A stretch of DNA of 64,000 nt from Citrobacter sp. 18056 (GTDB lineage: Bacteria; Pseudomonadota; Gammaproteobacteria; Enterobacterales; Enterobacteriaceae), in NCBI GenBank assembly GCA_902706235.1, contig CACSJR010000018.1, positions 1 to 64,000 of the forward strand, read 5' to 3'. Positions within the stretch are counted from its first letter, which is position 1. Each line of letters opens with the position of its first letter. The translations under genes and the position numbers were made by a program. Below, piece after piece: positions 19,351 to 28,659 of this stretch. The notes under the pieces are model-generated. The model ran no database searches and was not told the DNA's origin. It saw nothing but the letters and a program-made list of their open reading frames with translations.

Positions 19351-22300
19351 TTATGGCGTGACGATCAGCGGTCCGTCGGTCTCTCCGGTGGCGCGCCATT
19401 GTGGAACGTACATCGATTCCACCTGCGGCACGGGAACATCGTAGGTGCCCGGCGTCACGGCGCGTGCCAGATATACCAGCGTAACGGGTTGACCCTGACT
19501 CACCGCGACCGCCGCAACAAAGCGATCGTCGCGGAATTCAATGTGCTGAATATCCGCCTGCTGCATTTGATTAAGCAGATTTTGCACCTCGGATCCGTTG
19601 TCCTGAAGGCTGGCGCTACTGTTGGCCAGGTTCTGGTTTTCCAGCTCAAGCCCAGCCGGGAGCAGGTCCACCACCAGCGCATCCGGCACATTCTGGCTCG
19701 CTTCGACTTCTAAGTGCACCAGCACTAAATCACCGCTGCGCAGCGAAGAGAGTGATTTCAGCTGCCCATCTGCACCCAGGAACTGGCGCTCAATGTGCAA
19801 CACATTGCTGGCAGGCTTAGGGGCGTATTCCGGGTAACCGCTGCTGTCCAGACGCAGCCACAGGGGCTGTGTTCCGATGTTTTTCACCTTCAGTGAAGCC
19901 AGCTGATCGGTGGTCAGATTTCGGGACAGGGATTTATCCGCGCTCAACGGTTCCGCCTGAAGCGAGGTCTGCGCCTGCCAGGTGCCAGGTAAATCCTGCA
20001 ATCCTTTCGCGGCCAGGAACAGGGCGTTCATCTCCTGGGTCGACAACCAGCGCTCACCGAATGCCTGCTGTGAAAGGGTGTTCAGCAACGTGTTTTGCAC
20101 ATCCGGCAGCAGCTTATTCTCTTCCAGCAGGCTCAGCATCAGCGCATTGTCGCGCAGCTGGCTGCCGTAGTCCGCCATCCAGCCGTTGCTCTCCTGACGC
20201 GGTGTGTTCTGCGCCAGCGCAATTGCCTCGTCACCGCGCGGCGCATCGCCCATCGCTTTCAGCGCCAGACCCAGTTGCATCAACGGCAAGCCCGATTTCG
20301 CCTGTGCATGACGCTCCCAGATTTCACGCAGCGCCCCCAGCGGGGCTTTCTGCTGGCGAGCCAACACCAGCGCGGCGTATGACTGCACTGCAAAACGGCT
20401 CGCCTGGCTGTCATTGGTGTAGCGAATAGTCATCAGCCCTGGCTCCTGCAAATAGCGCAGCAGGCGATTATTCCCGCGGGTAATCGCATCCGCCGGCACG
20501 CTGTAGCCCTGTTCGCTGGCGCGAGTCAGGAAGTCCATCACGTAGGCCGTCAGCCAGTATTCTTCTGAGCCTTCTTTGTCCCACAAGGAGAAACCACCGT
20601 CGTCGCGCTGCATTTGCAGCAGACGCGCGATCCCCAAATCCACCGCCGCACGGCGCTTCTCATCAGTGTCACCTGGAATGCCCAATGATTTTAGCTGTGC
20701 CGCATTGGTGTAGAGCTGCGGGAACAGGCCGCTGGCGGTTTGTTCCAGACAGCCGTAGGGATACGCTTTCAGCTCACGAATGTAACGCGCCAGGTTAAGC
20801 GGCGGTTTGCCGCTGAACAACAGCTGGCTTTGCAGCGTTTCCGGGACAAACCCCTCAAGCTGTGAAGCCGGAACCGTCCAGCTTTCACCAGGCTGCAGGG
20901 CCACGCCCGCGTTGACGGTTTGCGCCGGGAAGGCCGGACGCACGCCGATTTTCCACTCTTTTTGCAGCGGAGTGAAGGTTTCACCCGGCAGCGTCAAGCC
21001 GCTGACTGTCGCTTGCACAGATCCCTCACCAAAACCATCCTGCGCGCTCACCGGAATGAACAGCGTTACCCGCGCGCCCGGCGGAAGTTTGCTGGGCGCT
21101 GGCTGTGTGCCTTCGAGTTGCAGCAAACCCGTTGCGGTAAGTTGCACATTCAGCGTTTGCGGTTGGTCGGTCAGGTTGGTGAGATCGAGCGTAAGACGAC
21201 TGCTGTCGCCGCCCGCCAGGAAGCGTGGCGTATTCAGCTCGGTAATGATTGGTGCGGCCACCACGACTTTGCTATCGCTGCTGCCGAAATCATCTGCCGT
21301 CCAGGCCTGCGCCATCACGCGCAGTTCACCGTTGAAATCGCCAATGGGCAGCGTCACGGTGCCTTCGCCTTTATCGTCCAGCGTCACCGGTTGTGCCTGT
21401 TGGGCGACAATAGTGACGTGATTCACCGGCGGCTTACCGCCGCGTTTGAGTTCGTCGCCGTCACCACCAAAACGCAGGCTGGCAAGACGCCCCTGGCCTT
21501 CAATGACCTGGCCGTAGATGTCGTAGATATCCGCGCCGTAGCGTTTCTGCCCAAAGAAAGCATTCCACGGATCCGGCGTGGTGTAATCGGTAATATTCAG
21601 CACGCCGCTATCGACGGCGGAGACCAAAACATTGACCTGCTTCGGTAGCGCCCCCTCTTTGGTGCTGGCTTTGATTTTCACCGTCAGCGGCTGGTTCGGA
21701 CGCATTTTCTGCGGGGTATCCAGCGCAATGTTCAGACGGCGGTTTTCATCCCCGAGCGGTAAATGCAGCAGGCCCACGGCTCGTTTTGGCGTTGCTGATT
21801 TTGATTTATCGCCAGGGCGAATCACCAGGGTGCTGAGATACAAATCGTGGCGGTTCCAGGCTTTATCAACCGGAATCGACAGGTCCATCCCTTGCGCGGG
21901 CACATCAATTTCCTGCCACCACAGCGGGCCTTCGCTGGACTCCACCATCGCGTAGCCTTTACCCGCCGCCGGAGCGGAGATATGCAGCTTGATGGTGTCG
22001 CCAGGTTTATAGGCCGGTTTGTCAAGTTTCATGGTGACGCGGTCCGGGCGTGCGGCTCCGGCTCCGTCGCTGTTATCCTGCCAGCTGTAACCGGCCCAGA
22101 AACGCACGCTGCTCACGGTGTCATCCGGCGCTTTGACGTCCAGACGGTATGACCCCCACTCCACCGGGAAGCTGACTTTGCCGGTTTCATTGGCGTTAAG
22201 ATCCAGCGTTTGTTCGCCTTCAACCAGATCCTTTTGATCAAACTGTGACTGCCAGCCATCGCTGTCAGACCAGTTCCAGTAGTAGTCCCGACGCTCGCGG

Positions 22301-24306
22301 ATCAGACGGACCTTCAGCCCCGAGACCGCTTTTTTCTCGCCCTGCGCATTGGCATATACGATATCGAACCCGGCAGTGCTGTTTTCATCCACCATCGGCT
22401 GATTGGCGGTGGTATCGGTGCGATAGTCGTAGACCGCTTTGCTGGCAAATTCTGGGCGGATCCCCGGCAGCATTTCCGCAGGCCAGATAGCCTGTTCGGC
22501 GCGACGCGTAACCGGACGACCGCCGGATTCGAGCAGACTCGCCTGAAGGATCACCTGCAGCGGAGAATGGGTTTCCTGCCACTGGCTATCGACTTTCACC
22601 ACACCGTGCCCTTGGGCGTCGAGTTTGAGCTGCACTTCGTCCAGCGTGCGCGAGAGATTCTCTTCGGCGATATCACCGAACTCAAAGCCCGGCAGCGCGG
22701 CTACGGCGTCTCGCAATGGACGCAGGAACATCTTGCCCTGCAACGCGTTGCCGTTAGCCGGCGCGCCGTACAGGTAATAGCCGGTCACCGCAAAACTGAC
22801 GTCTTCTTCGGGCGTGAGCGGGGCTTTTTCTGGCGTCAGGTTGAGGGCCATGCGTTCTGGCATGAAGTCTTCGACGTGGAAATCCCATTCGCGATTCTGG
22901 TTGTCACCCGCGCTGGCGCGAACGTGCCACATTCCGGTGGCCGCCCCAGCGTCCAGCGCCCAATTAAACTGGTACAGACCGTTAACGGCCTTGCTCATGA
23001 CAGTGCGTACTACCTGACCATCAGGCTGAACGACTTCAAGTTTTACCGGCTGATCGGGCAGCGGCTTGCCGTCGCTATCGCGCAGCAGGCCATTCACAAT
23101 CACCGTTTCACCCGGACGATAAAGGTCGCGCGGGCCGAACATAAAGAATTGTTTGCTGTAACCCGGTGTACCTGCAATATCGAATTCTGACAGGTCCAGC
23201 GCCGGAAGCTTGAGATCAAGCAGCGTAGTCTGGCCATCTTTACGCGCCAGCAACAGGGCCGCATCTTTGTCCGTTTGCAGAGAAACATGACCTTTCGAAT
23301 CGCTGTTGGCCTGGGCCAAAGTCTGGCCTTTATCATTGAGCAACTGAACGTCGATGCCACTTTGCGCCGCGCCATTTTCCAGGCTCTGGGTAAATACATC
23401 CAGACGATTATGATAACGGTGCGCAGACACCCCAATATCGCTCAGGGTGAATAGCGTCGCGGCATTGCTGTAGTTGTAGTGACCGGCCTGATTCATCACC
23501 GCGATGTATACGCCCGCCTGCTGGAGCGGTTTGATATCACTTAACGGCAGCAGCAGTTTTTCGCGGGTATTACGCTCAGGATTAAGATCAAAGCGCCCGG
23601 TGTAGACCAGATCGGCCATTTTCAGCAGCTCATCAGATTCCCAGTTGCTGAGCGAACTGCGGTATTCCCACTGGCTGATAAAGGACGCCAGCGATTCCGG
23701 TTTTATGCGGAAGAAATTCACGTCGACGTTATTCACGTTCAATGCCATCACCGGCAGCCCGGCCACGACTTTACCCGGCAGCAGCGAACCGCGGCTGGCA
23801 AAGCCAACGCTTGGCGCGATATCACGGGTGGCGATGTTCTGTTCGTAGGTTTTATCGAAGGTGGTTTTATTCACCGCCTCCACGTCCGGATCGACGGTTA
23901 ATACCAGATTGCGCTTGGGCTCCAGATGGCGCATGCGCAATTCTTTCAGATTAGGTGCCAGTTCCCAGGCCCCGTCCACTTTGCCGCTTTTCTTATCAAC
24001 AAGGTGTACGCGGCTGGAAAAATCCTGAGCAGGATTAAGCGGAATAGAAAACGTGAGGACCAGCGTCGCCGCGCCATCGAGCTGAACTTCGGACGCGTCA
24101 ATCAGGGTCAGCGCTTTGCCTTTGTTCTGCGCAGCCAGCTTATCCAGCGTTGCCGCGCTCGGAGCAACGGGCGTCGGTTTCGATGGCGTCTCAGCGGCTG
24201 AAGCCGCGGGCTTCACTGTCTGTGTTTTGTCGTTGTTATCACAGCCATTTAGCGAAAATGCGGTAACCAGCGCGAGCGATAGCGCTGCCAAACGATACGG
24301 TTTCAT
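19351..24306 (-). CDS. yfhM: Bacterial alpha-2-macroglobulin lipoprotein
   Basis: Large periplasmic protease-trapping protein, 1651 aa (E. coli about 1653). The signal peptide with lipobox LNGC (cysteine at residue 22), followed by D at +2, suggests inner-membrane retention. MG domains fill the first 950 residues. The thioester motif CLEQ (YPYGCLEQTASG) lies near residue 1186, with the alpha-alpha barrel thioester domain and complement-like C-terminal domain after it. Inferred role: trapping proteases that reach the periplasm through a damaged envelope while PbpC repairs the wall. Family: colonisation factor-like A2M, thioester-bearing type. Confidence 0.97.
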   Translation of the reverse strand: MKPYRLAALSLALVTAFSLNGCDNNDKTQTVKPAASAAETPSKPTPVAPSAATLDKLAAQNKGKALTLIDASEVQLDGAATLVLTFSIPLNPAQDFSSRVHLVDKKSGKVDGAWELAPNLKELRMRHLEPKRNLVLTVDPDVEAVNKTTFDKTYEQNIATRDIAPSVGFASRGSLLPGKVVAGLPVMALNVNNVDVNFFRIKPESLASFISQWEYRSSLSNWESDELLKMADLVYTGRFDLNPERNTREKLLLPLSDIKPLQQAGVYIAVMNQAGHYNYSNAATLFTLSDIGVSAHRYHNRLDVFTQSLENGAAQSGIDVQLLNDKGQTLAQANSDSKGHVSLQTDKDAALLLARKDGQTTLLDLKLPALDLSEFDIAGTPGYSKQFFMFGPRDLYRPGETVIVNGLLRDSDGKPLPDQPVKLEVVQPDGQVVRTVMSKAVNGLYQFNWALDAGAATGMWHVRASAGDNQNREWDFHVEDFMPERMALNLTPEKAPLTPEEDVSFAVTGYYLYGAPANGNALQGKMFLRPLRDAVAALPGFEFGDIAEENLSRTLDEVQLKLDAQGHGVVKVDSQWQETHSPLQVILQASLLESGGRPVTRRAEQAIWPAEMLPGIRPEFASKAVYDYRTDTTANQPMVDENSTAGFDIVYANAQGEKKAVSGLKVRLIRERRDYYWNWSDSDGWQSQFDQKDLVEGEQTLDLNANETGKVSFPVEWGSYRLDVKAPDDTVSSVRFWAGYSWQDNSDGAGAARPDRVTMKLDKPAYKPGDTIKLHISAPAAGKGYAMVESSEGPLWWQEIDVPAQGMDLSIPVDKAWNRHDLYLSTLVIRPGDKSKSATPKRAVGLLHLPLGDENRRLNIALDTPQKMRPNQPLTVKIKASTKEGALPKQVNVLVSAVDSGVLNITDYTTPDPWNAFFGQKRYGADIYDIYGQVIEGQGRLASLRFGGDGDELKRGGKPPVNHVTIVAQQAQPVTLDDKGEGTVTLPIGDFNGELRVMAQAWTADDFGSSDSKVVVAAPIITELNTPRFLAGGDSSRLTLDLTNLTDQPQTLNVQLTATGLLQLEGTQPAPSKLPPGARVTLFIPVSAQDGFGEGSVQATVSGLTLPGETFTPLQKEWKIGVRPAFPAQTVNAGVALQPGESWTVPASQLEGFVPETLQSQLLFSGKPPLNLARYIRELKAYPYGCLEQTASGLFPQLYTNAAQLKSLGIPGDTDEKRRAAVDLGIARLLQMQRDDGGFSLWDKEGSEEYWLTAYVMDFLTRASEQGYSVPADAITRGNNRLLRYLQEPGLMTIRYTNDSQASRFAVQSYAALVLARQQKAPLGALREIWERHAQAKSGLPLMQLGLALKAMGDAPRGDEAIALAQNTPRQESNGWMADYGSQLRDNALMLSLLEENKLLPDVQNTLLNTLSQQAFGERWLSTQEMNALFLAAKGLQDLPGTWQAQTSLQAEPLSADKSLSRNLTTDQLASLKVKNIGTQPLWLRLDSSGYPEYAPKPASNVLHIERQFLGADGQLKSLSSLRSGDLVLVHLEVEASQNVPDALVVDLLPAGLELENQNLANSSASLQDNGSEVQNLLNQMQQADIQHIEFRDDRFVAAVAVSQGQPVTLVYLARAVTPGTYDVPVPQVESMYVPQWRATGETDGPLIVTP

Positions 24307-24500
24307 CCTTTAACCCCTGGCCCAGAAAGCCTCAAATTTTCGTCAACACAGTATTATGCTTAATCGTGGGTTTTACCAACAGCCTATAAATTCTGAAAGG
24401 GGCTGCATTTCCGATAGCCCACCTGCCGTCACGTCCCCCGCGATTCCCTGCTGATACCCCGATCACAACGCCAAAGGTTACATGTTACCTTCAGCGTCAT

Positions 24501-24580
24501 TTGTTTTTAAAACAATAAGATATATGGATTCAGTGACCGGATGCCTGCTAGCTTTAAGCCTGAAACGCACTCTGAGTGCG
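24501..24580. promoter_or_regulatory. Palindromes in the PTS operon promoter region
   Basis: The 296-bp gap 24307-24602 between divergent yfhM and the PTS gene has two perfect odd palindromes. One is TTGTTTTTAAAACAA (24501-24515), and the other is CGCACTC-T-GAGTGCG (24566-24580) ending 22 bp before the PTS start. The first lies where promoter elements would be; the second could be an operator or a 5' UTR stem. Candidate target of the RpiR-type regulator at 28659. Confidence 0.45.
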
Positions 24581-24602
24581 CGGTTCAATAAGAGAGAACA
24601 TC

Positions 24603-26147
24603 ATGAAACGAGCCGTGAATGCCCTACAAAACTTCGGAAAATCATTATACGGACCGGTGCTTATCTTACCGATAGTCGGTCTTTTTATTGCTTTTGGAAA
24701 CGTGCTGGGCAACGGCAGTCTTGCCGAATATCTGCCCTTTCTCGGTCATCCGCTGATTCAAAACCTCGGTCAGCTGATCGCGAAATCTGCCGTTTCGGTA
24801 CTGGTGAATCTGGCGCTGGTGTTCGCCGTCGGGATCCCTGTCGGGCTGGCAGCACGCGATAAAGGCTACGCGGCGCTGATTGGTCTGTTGACCTTTGTGG
24901 TGTTTATCAATGCCATGAACGTCACCCTTCAGCTTCAGGGCGAACTCGCTCCGGCGGACCAGATGAAAGCCGCCGGACAAAGCATGGTGTTAGGCGTACA
25001 GGTGCTGGAAATGGGCGTGTTCGCCGGGATCCTGACCGGAGCACTCTCCGGTTATCTGTACAACAAATACTCCGGCGTACAATTTAACGGGGCGATGGCT
25101 ATCTATTCCGGCCACTGTTTTGTCGCCATCATCGTGTTGCCAGTGTCGATGTTCCTCGGGGTGGTAATGAGCGAGCTTTGGCCCTATGCGCAGCACGGTA
25201 TTAGCGCCATGGCGCTGGCGATTAAAGGCTCCGGTGCGTTTGGCGTCATGATTTACGGTTTCCTCGAGCGCATTCTGGTGCCTACCGGGCTGCATCATCT
25301 GGTCTACACCCCATTTCTGTATACCGAGCTGGGTGGCACTCAGGAGGTCTGCGGCACGCTGTATCAGGGCGCGCGGAATATCTATTTCGCTGAGATGGCC
25401 TGTCCGGAGGTGAAACAGCTGAGCAGCACCGTGGTATGGGATGCCCGGGGTATCAGCAAAATGTTTGGTCTGCCAGCGGCGGCGCTGGCGATGTACGTGA
25501 CCGCCAAACCCGAGCGCAAGGCCGCAGCAAAAGCCATTCTGATCCCGGCAGCGCTCACTTCCTTACTGGTCGGCGTCACCGAGCCCATCGAATTTTCTTT
25601 CCTGTTCGTCGCGCCGCTGCTGTTTGTGGTCCACGCGGTACTCACCGGCATCGGCATGATGCTGTTTTCCCTGCTTGGCGTTCACGCCATTGGCGCTAAC
25701 GGCATTATCGATTTCATTCTCTACAACCTGCCGCTGGGCACGGAAAAATCCAACTGGCCGATGTACATCCTGGTCGGATTGATCATGTTCGCGCTCTACT
25801 TTGTCGTGTTCCGCTTCCTGATCCTGCATTTCAATATGAAGACGCCAGGTCGCGAGGAGGCCGAAGAGGAGACTCGTCTCTACAGCAAGCAGGAGTATCA
25901 GGCGAAGGGCAACAATGACGGGCTTGGTGAATCCATCGTGGCGGGCCTCGGGGGACGTGAAAATATTGAGGTGGTGGATAACTGCTATACCCGCCTGCGC
26001 GTCACGGTTAAGGATATCGACATCATTGATGAACCGCGACTCAGCGCGACGGGCGCAAAAGGGATTATCAAACAAGGTAACAACGTTCAGGTGGTCTACG
26101 GGCTGCATGTCAAAAAAATGCGAGAAGCCGTTGAGACGTTTCTCTGA
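24603..26147 (+). CDS. PTS alpha-glucoside transporter IICB
   Basis: Membrane permease and phosphotransfer component of the glucose-superfamily PTS, 514 aa. The IIC domain (about 1-410) has roughly ten membrane segments, starting FGKSLYGPVLILPIVGLFIAFGNVLG, and the conserved GVTEPIEFSFLFVAP motif. The IIB domain is C-terminal, with phosphocysteine C461 in VVDNCYTRLRVTV. There is no IIA domain, so it must borrow one, probably the glucose IIA Crr. It resembles GlvC/AglB-type alpha-glucoside or maltose transporters. Start at 24603 (MKRAVNALQNF) chosen by family N-termini; an in-frame ATG at 24576 adds nine unconserved residues. Followed 11 bp later by the matching phospho-alpha-glucosidase. Confidence 0.92.
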   Translation: MKRAVNALQNFGKSLYGPVLILPIVGLFIAFGNVLGNGSLAEYLPFLGHPLIQNLGQLIAKSAVSVLVNLALVFAVGIPVGLAARDKGYAALIGLLTFVVFINAMNVTLQLQGELAPADQMKAAGQSMVLGVQVLEMGVFAGILTGALSGYLYNKYSGVQFNGAMAIYSGHCFVAIIVLPVSMFLGVVMSELWPYAQHGISAMALAIKGSGAFGVMIYGFLERILVPTGLHHLVYTPFLYTELGGTQEVCGTLYQGARNIYFAEMACPEVKQLSSTVVWDARGISKMFGLPAAALAMYVTAKPERKAAAKAILIPAALTSLLVGVTEPIEFSFLFVAPLLFVVHAVLTGIGMMLFSLLGVHAIGANGIIDFILYNLPLGTEKSNWPMYILVGLIMFALYFVVFRFLILHFNMKTPGREEAEEETRLYSKQEYQAKGNNDGLGESIVAGLGGRENIEVVDNCYTRLRVTVKDIDIIDEPRLSATGAKGIIKQGNNVQVVYGLHVKKMREAVETFL

Positions 26148-26158
26148 AGGAGCTAATG

Positions 26159-27526
26159 ATGTTTAAACCCCCTTTTATTCTCTCCATTGCCGGTGGCGGC
26201 AGCACCTACACACCCGGCATTGTCAAAAGCCTGATGGTGCGTTTGCAGGATTTTCCCCTCGCGGAAATTCGTCTGTACGACATTGATGCCGCGCGGCAGG
26301 ACACCATCGCACCGGTGGTCGAGAAAGTGATTCGCGATCACAGCCAGGACATCAAATTCACGGTGACGAGCGATCCGGAAGTCGCCTTTAGCGGCGCGCA
26401 TTTTGTTTTCGCTCAAATGCGCGTCGGTCAGTACAAAATGCGCGAGCAGGACGAGAAGATCCCCCTGCGCCACGGCGTGGTCGGGCAAGAAACCTGTGGC
26501 CCAGGCGGGCTGGCGTATGGGCTGCGCACGATCCTGCCCATGGTAGAGCTAATCGATCTGGTTGATCGTTATGCCCACGAAAAAGCGTGGATCGTCAACT
26601 ATTCCAACCCGGCCGCGATTGTCGCTGAAGGCGTACGTCGTCTGCGCCCGAACGCTCGGGTGCTGAACATTTGCGATATGCCGGTCGCTGCCATGCGCAA
26701 TATGGGCGCAATCCTGGGTGTCGATCGTCACAAACTGGAAGTGGACTATTTCGGGTTGAATCATTTTGGCTGGTTTACCCGGGTCCTGGTCGACGGCGAG
26801 GACAAACTGCCTGAACTGCGTCGCCATATTGCGAAATACGGGTTGCTGACGGAAGACGCGGCCAAAACCGATCCGCAGCATTCCGATCCGTCGTGGGTGA
26901 AAACCTGGCGCAACATCAAACCGATCATGGATAACTTCCCGGAGTATCTGCCGAATCCGTATCTGCAGTATTACCTGATGCCGAACCAGATTGTTGAGCA
27001 TCAGAACCCGGACTACACCCGCGCCAATGAAGTGATGAACGGGCGCGAGAAAAAGCTGTTCGCCGCAGCGGAAGAGTATAAACGCACCGGTATCTTGTCC
27101 GACGCATTCCACGTCGGCGTACACGGCGAGTTTATTGTTGATGTGGCCCGCTCACTCGCCTTCAACCTGCGACAACGCCATCTGGTGATGGTTGAAAACC
27201 GTGGGGCAATCGTCAACCTGCCTTACGACGCGGTGGTGGAAGTTCCGGCCTATATCACCTCGGAAGGGCCAGAACCGGTGCGGGTCGGCCAGGTGCCGCT
27301 GTTCCATCAGACGCTGCTGCAACAGCAACTCGCCTCCGAGCAACTGCTGGTTGAGGCCACCATTGAAGGGAACTACGAAAAAGCCCTGCAGGCCTTTACG
27401 CTCAATCGCACCGTGCCGACCATGGAACACGCAAAAGCGATTCTTGATGAGATGATTGAAGCCAACCGTGATTACTGGCCCGCATTGCAAAAAGCCTGGC
27501 AGGATGGCGAAGCGATAAAAAAATAG
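26159..27526 (+). CDS. 6-phospho-alpha-glucosidase (GH4)
   Basis: NAD- and metal-dependent hydrolase that cleaves phosphorylated alpha-glucosides such as maltose 6-phosphate delivered by the PTS. 455 aa. The Rossmann start is ILSIAGGGSTYTPG. The metal-ligand motif CDMP lies near 177; in family GH4, CDMP marks alpha-specific phosphoglucosidases while CN(V/I)P marks beta-specific ones. NHFGW follows near 200. The start is taken at the second ATG of an ATGATG pair by spacing from AAGGAG. It forms an operon with the PTS permease upstream and ends before a strong hairpin. Closest in kind to GlvA/AglA. Confidence 0.93.
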   Translation: MFKPPFILSIAGGGSTYTPGIVKSLMVRLQDFPLAEIRLYDIDAARQDTIAPVVEKVIRDHSQDIKFTVTSDPEVAFSGAHFVFAQMRVGQYKMREQDEKIPLRHGVVGQETCGPGGLAYGLRTILPMVELIDLVDRYAHEKAWIVNYSNPAAIVAEGVRRLRPNARVLNICDMPVAAMRNMGAILGVDRHKLEVDYFGLNHFGWFTRVLVDGEDKLPELRRHIAKYGLLTEDAAKTDPQHSDPSWVKTWRNIKPIMDNFPEYLPNPYLQYYLMPNQIVEHQNPDYTRANEVMNGREKKLFAAAEEYKRTGILSDAFHVGVHGEFIVDVARSLAFNLRQRHLVMVENRGAIVNLPYDAVVEVPAYITSEGPEPVRVGQVPLFHQTLLQQQLASEQLLVEATIEGNYEKALQAFTLNRTVPTMEHAKAILDEMIEANRDYWPALQKAWQDGEAIKK

Positions 27527-27556
27527 GGCGTCGCTCGCGAGTTGAACGGGGTTTGC

Positions 27557-27597
27557 TTGTCGGTGTCAGAAAAAACACCGACAATCCGCTTTTCTGG
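27557..27597 (+). terminator. Terminator of the PTS-glucosidase operon
   Basis: A 10-bp perfect stem TTGTCGGTGT/ACACCGACAA (27557-27566 and 27575-27584) with an A-rich loop, followed by TCCGCTTTTCTGG. The tail is only moderately U-rich. Ends transcription about 30 bp past the GH4 stop. Confidence 0.7.
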
Positions 27598-27602
27598 ATA
27601 AA

Positions 27603-27795
27603 TACCCTAAATAATTCGAGTTGCAGGAAGGCGGCAAGTCTGTGACAAATTCGTCGGGAACGAATTTGACCAGCCAAAGGCTAGCCTCTGGTGAGAGACA
27701 GGATGTCTCTCATTAATCCCCAGGAGCTTACTCAGGTAAGTGACTGGGGTGAGCAGGCGTAGCCAACGCTCATGCAACTTGAAGTATGACGGGTA
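27603..27795 (+). repeat. ERIC element with internal insertion (copy 1)
   Basis: Terminal inverted ends TACCC/GGGTA and the diagnostic ERIC core CCCCAGGAGCTTAC plus GTAAGTGACTGGGGTGAGC (about 27718-27755) are all present. The element is 193 bp against the usual 124-127 bp. About 66-70 bp (roughly 27639-27713) separate the left arm GCAGGAAGGCGGCAAG from the core, matching the known class of ERICs with an internal insertion. It ends 15 bp before the sseA start, so sseA is probably transcribed through it or from its edge. Confidence 0.92.
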
Positions 27796-27810
27796 AAGAT
27801 GGAGGCAAAC

Positions 27811-28659
27811 ATGTCCACCTCATATTTTGTGTCAACCGACTGGCTGATTGAACATAGCGACGATCCGAACGTTCTGATCCTTGATGCGCGTATGGCGCCG
27901 GCAGGACAGGAGCATTTACGCGATATGGCCGCTGAATACCGCGCCGGGCATCTGCCGGGAGCGGTATTTTTCGATATTGAAGCCCTCTCCGATCATACCT
28001 CTCCCCTGCCGCACATGATGCCGCGTCCAGAAGCGTTTGCGGTGGCGATGCGTGAGCTTGGCGTGAACCGTGATAAGCATCTGGTTATCTACGATGAGGG
28101 CAACCTCTTCTCCGCCCCGCGCGCCTGGTGGATGCTGAAGAATTTCGGCGTCGAGCAGGTCTCGATTCTGGTTGGGGGTCTTGCGGGCTGGCAGCGTGAT
28201 GAGTTGCCATTGCAACAGGGCGATGTCTCACTGCCGGAAGGTGAATTTGAGGCCACGTTTGATGTCAGCGCGGTGAAACGCCTGACCGATGTGCTGGTAG
28301 TCAGCCATGAAAACACCGCACAAATTGTCGATGCCCGACCTGCGCCACGCTTTAACGCTCAGGCTGACGAACCGCGACCCGGCCTGAAACGCGGCCATAT
28401 TCCTGGTTCCCGCAACGTGCCGTGGGGCGATCTGGTTTTTGAAGGTGAGCTGAAAACCACCGACGAACTGCGCGCTATTTTCGAACGTCAGGGCGTGGAT
28501 TTACACCAACCGATTATCGCCAGCTGTGGTTCCGGCGTGACGGCGTGCGTGGTGATACTGGCCCTTGCCACACTGGGCATCACTGACGTCACCCTGTATG
28601 ACGGTGCCTGGAGTGAATGGGGCGCCCGGGACGATCTGCCGGTTGAACCTACCCAATAA
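27811..28659 (+). CDS. sseA: 3-mercaptopyruvate sulfurtransferase
   Basis: Transfers sulfur from 3-mercaptopyruvate to cyanide or thiols; two tandem rhodanese domains, the first inactive, the second catalytic. 282 aa. The active-site loop CGSGVTA has its nucleophile at C239, the loop type that distinguishes mercaptopyruvate sulfurtransferases from thiosulfate sulfurtransferases. The start MSTSYFVSTDWL at 27811 is preceded by GGAGG; an in-frame ATG at 27799 lies in the edge region after the ERIC and is rejected. The stop codon overlaps the start of the next gene (TAATG). Confidence 0.96.
   Translation: MSTSYFVSTDWLIEHSDDPNVLILDARMAPAGQEHLRDMAAEYRAGHLPGAVFFDIEALSDHTSPLPHMMPRPEAFAVAMRELGVNRDKHLVIYDEGNLFSAPRAWWMLKNFGVEQVSILVGGLAGWQRDELPLQQGDVSLPEGEFEATFDVSAVKRLTDVLVVSHENTAQIVDARPAPRFNAQADEPRPGLKRGHIPGSRNVPWGDLVFEGELKTTDELRAIFERQGVDLHQPIIASCGSGVTACVVILALATLGITDVTLYDGAWSEWGARDDLPVEPTQ

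Noticed and set aside
24420..24475. CRP site upstream of the PTS operon (CTGATACCCCGATCACAA)
   Set aside because: Only one half matches TCACA well; the other half is too far from TGTGA to claim.
27639..27713. Extra bases in ERIC copy 1 as a separate small mobile element
   Set aside because: Length and place match the known internal-insertion class of ERIC, so no new element is needed.
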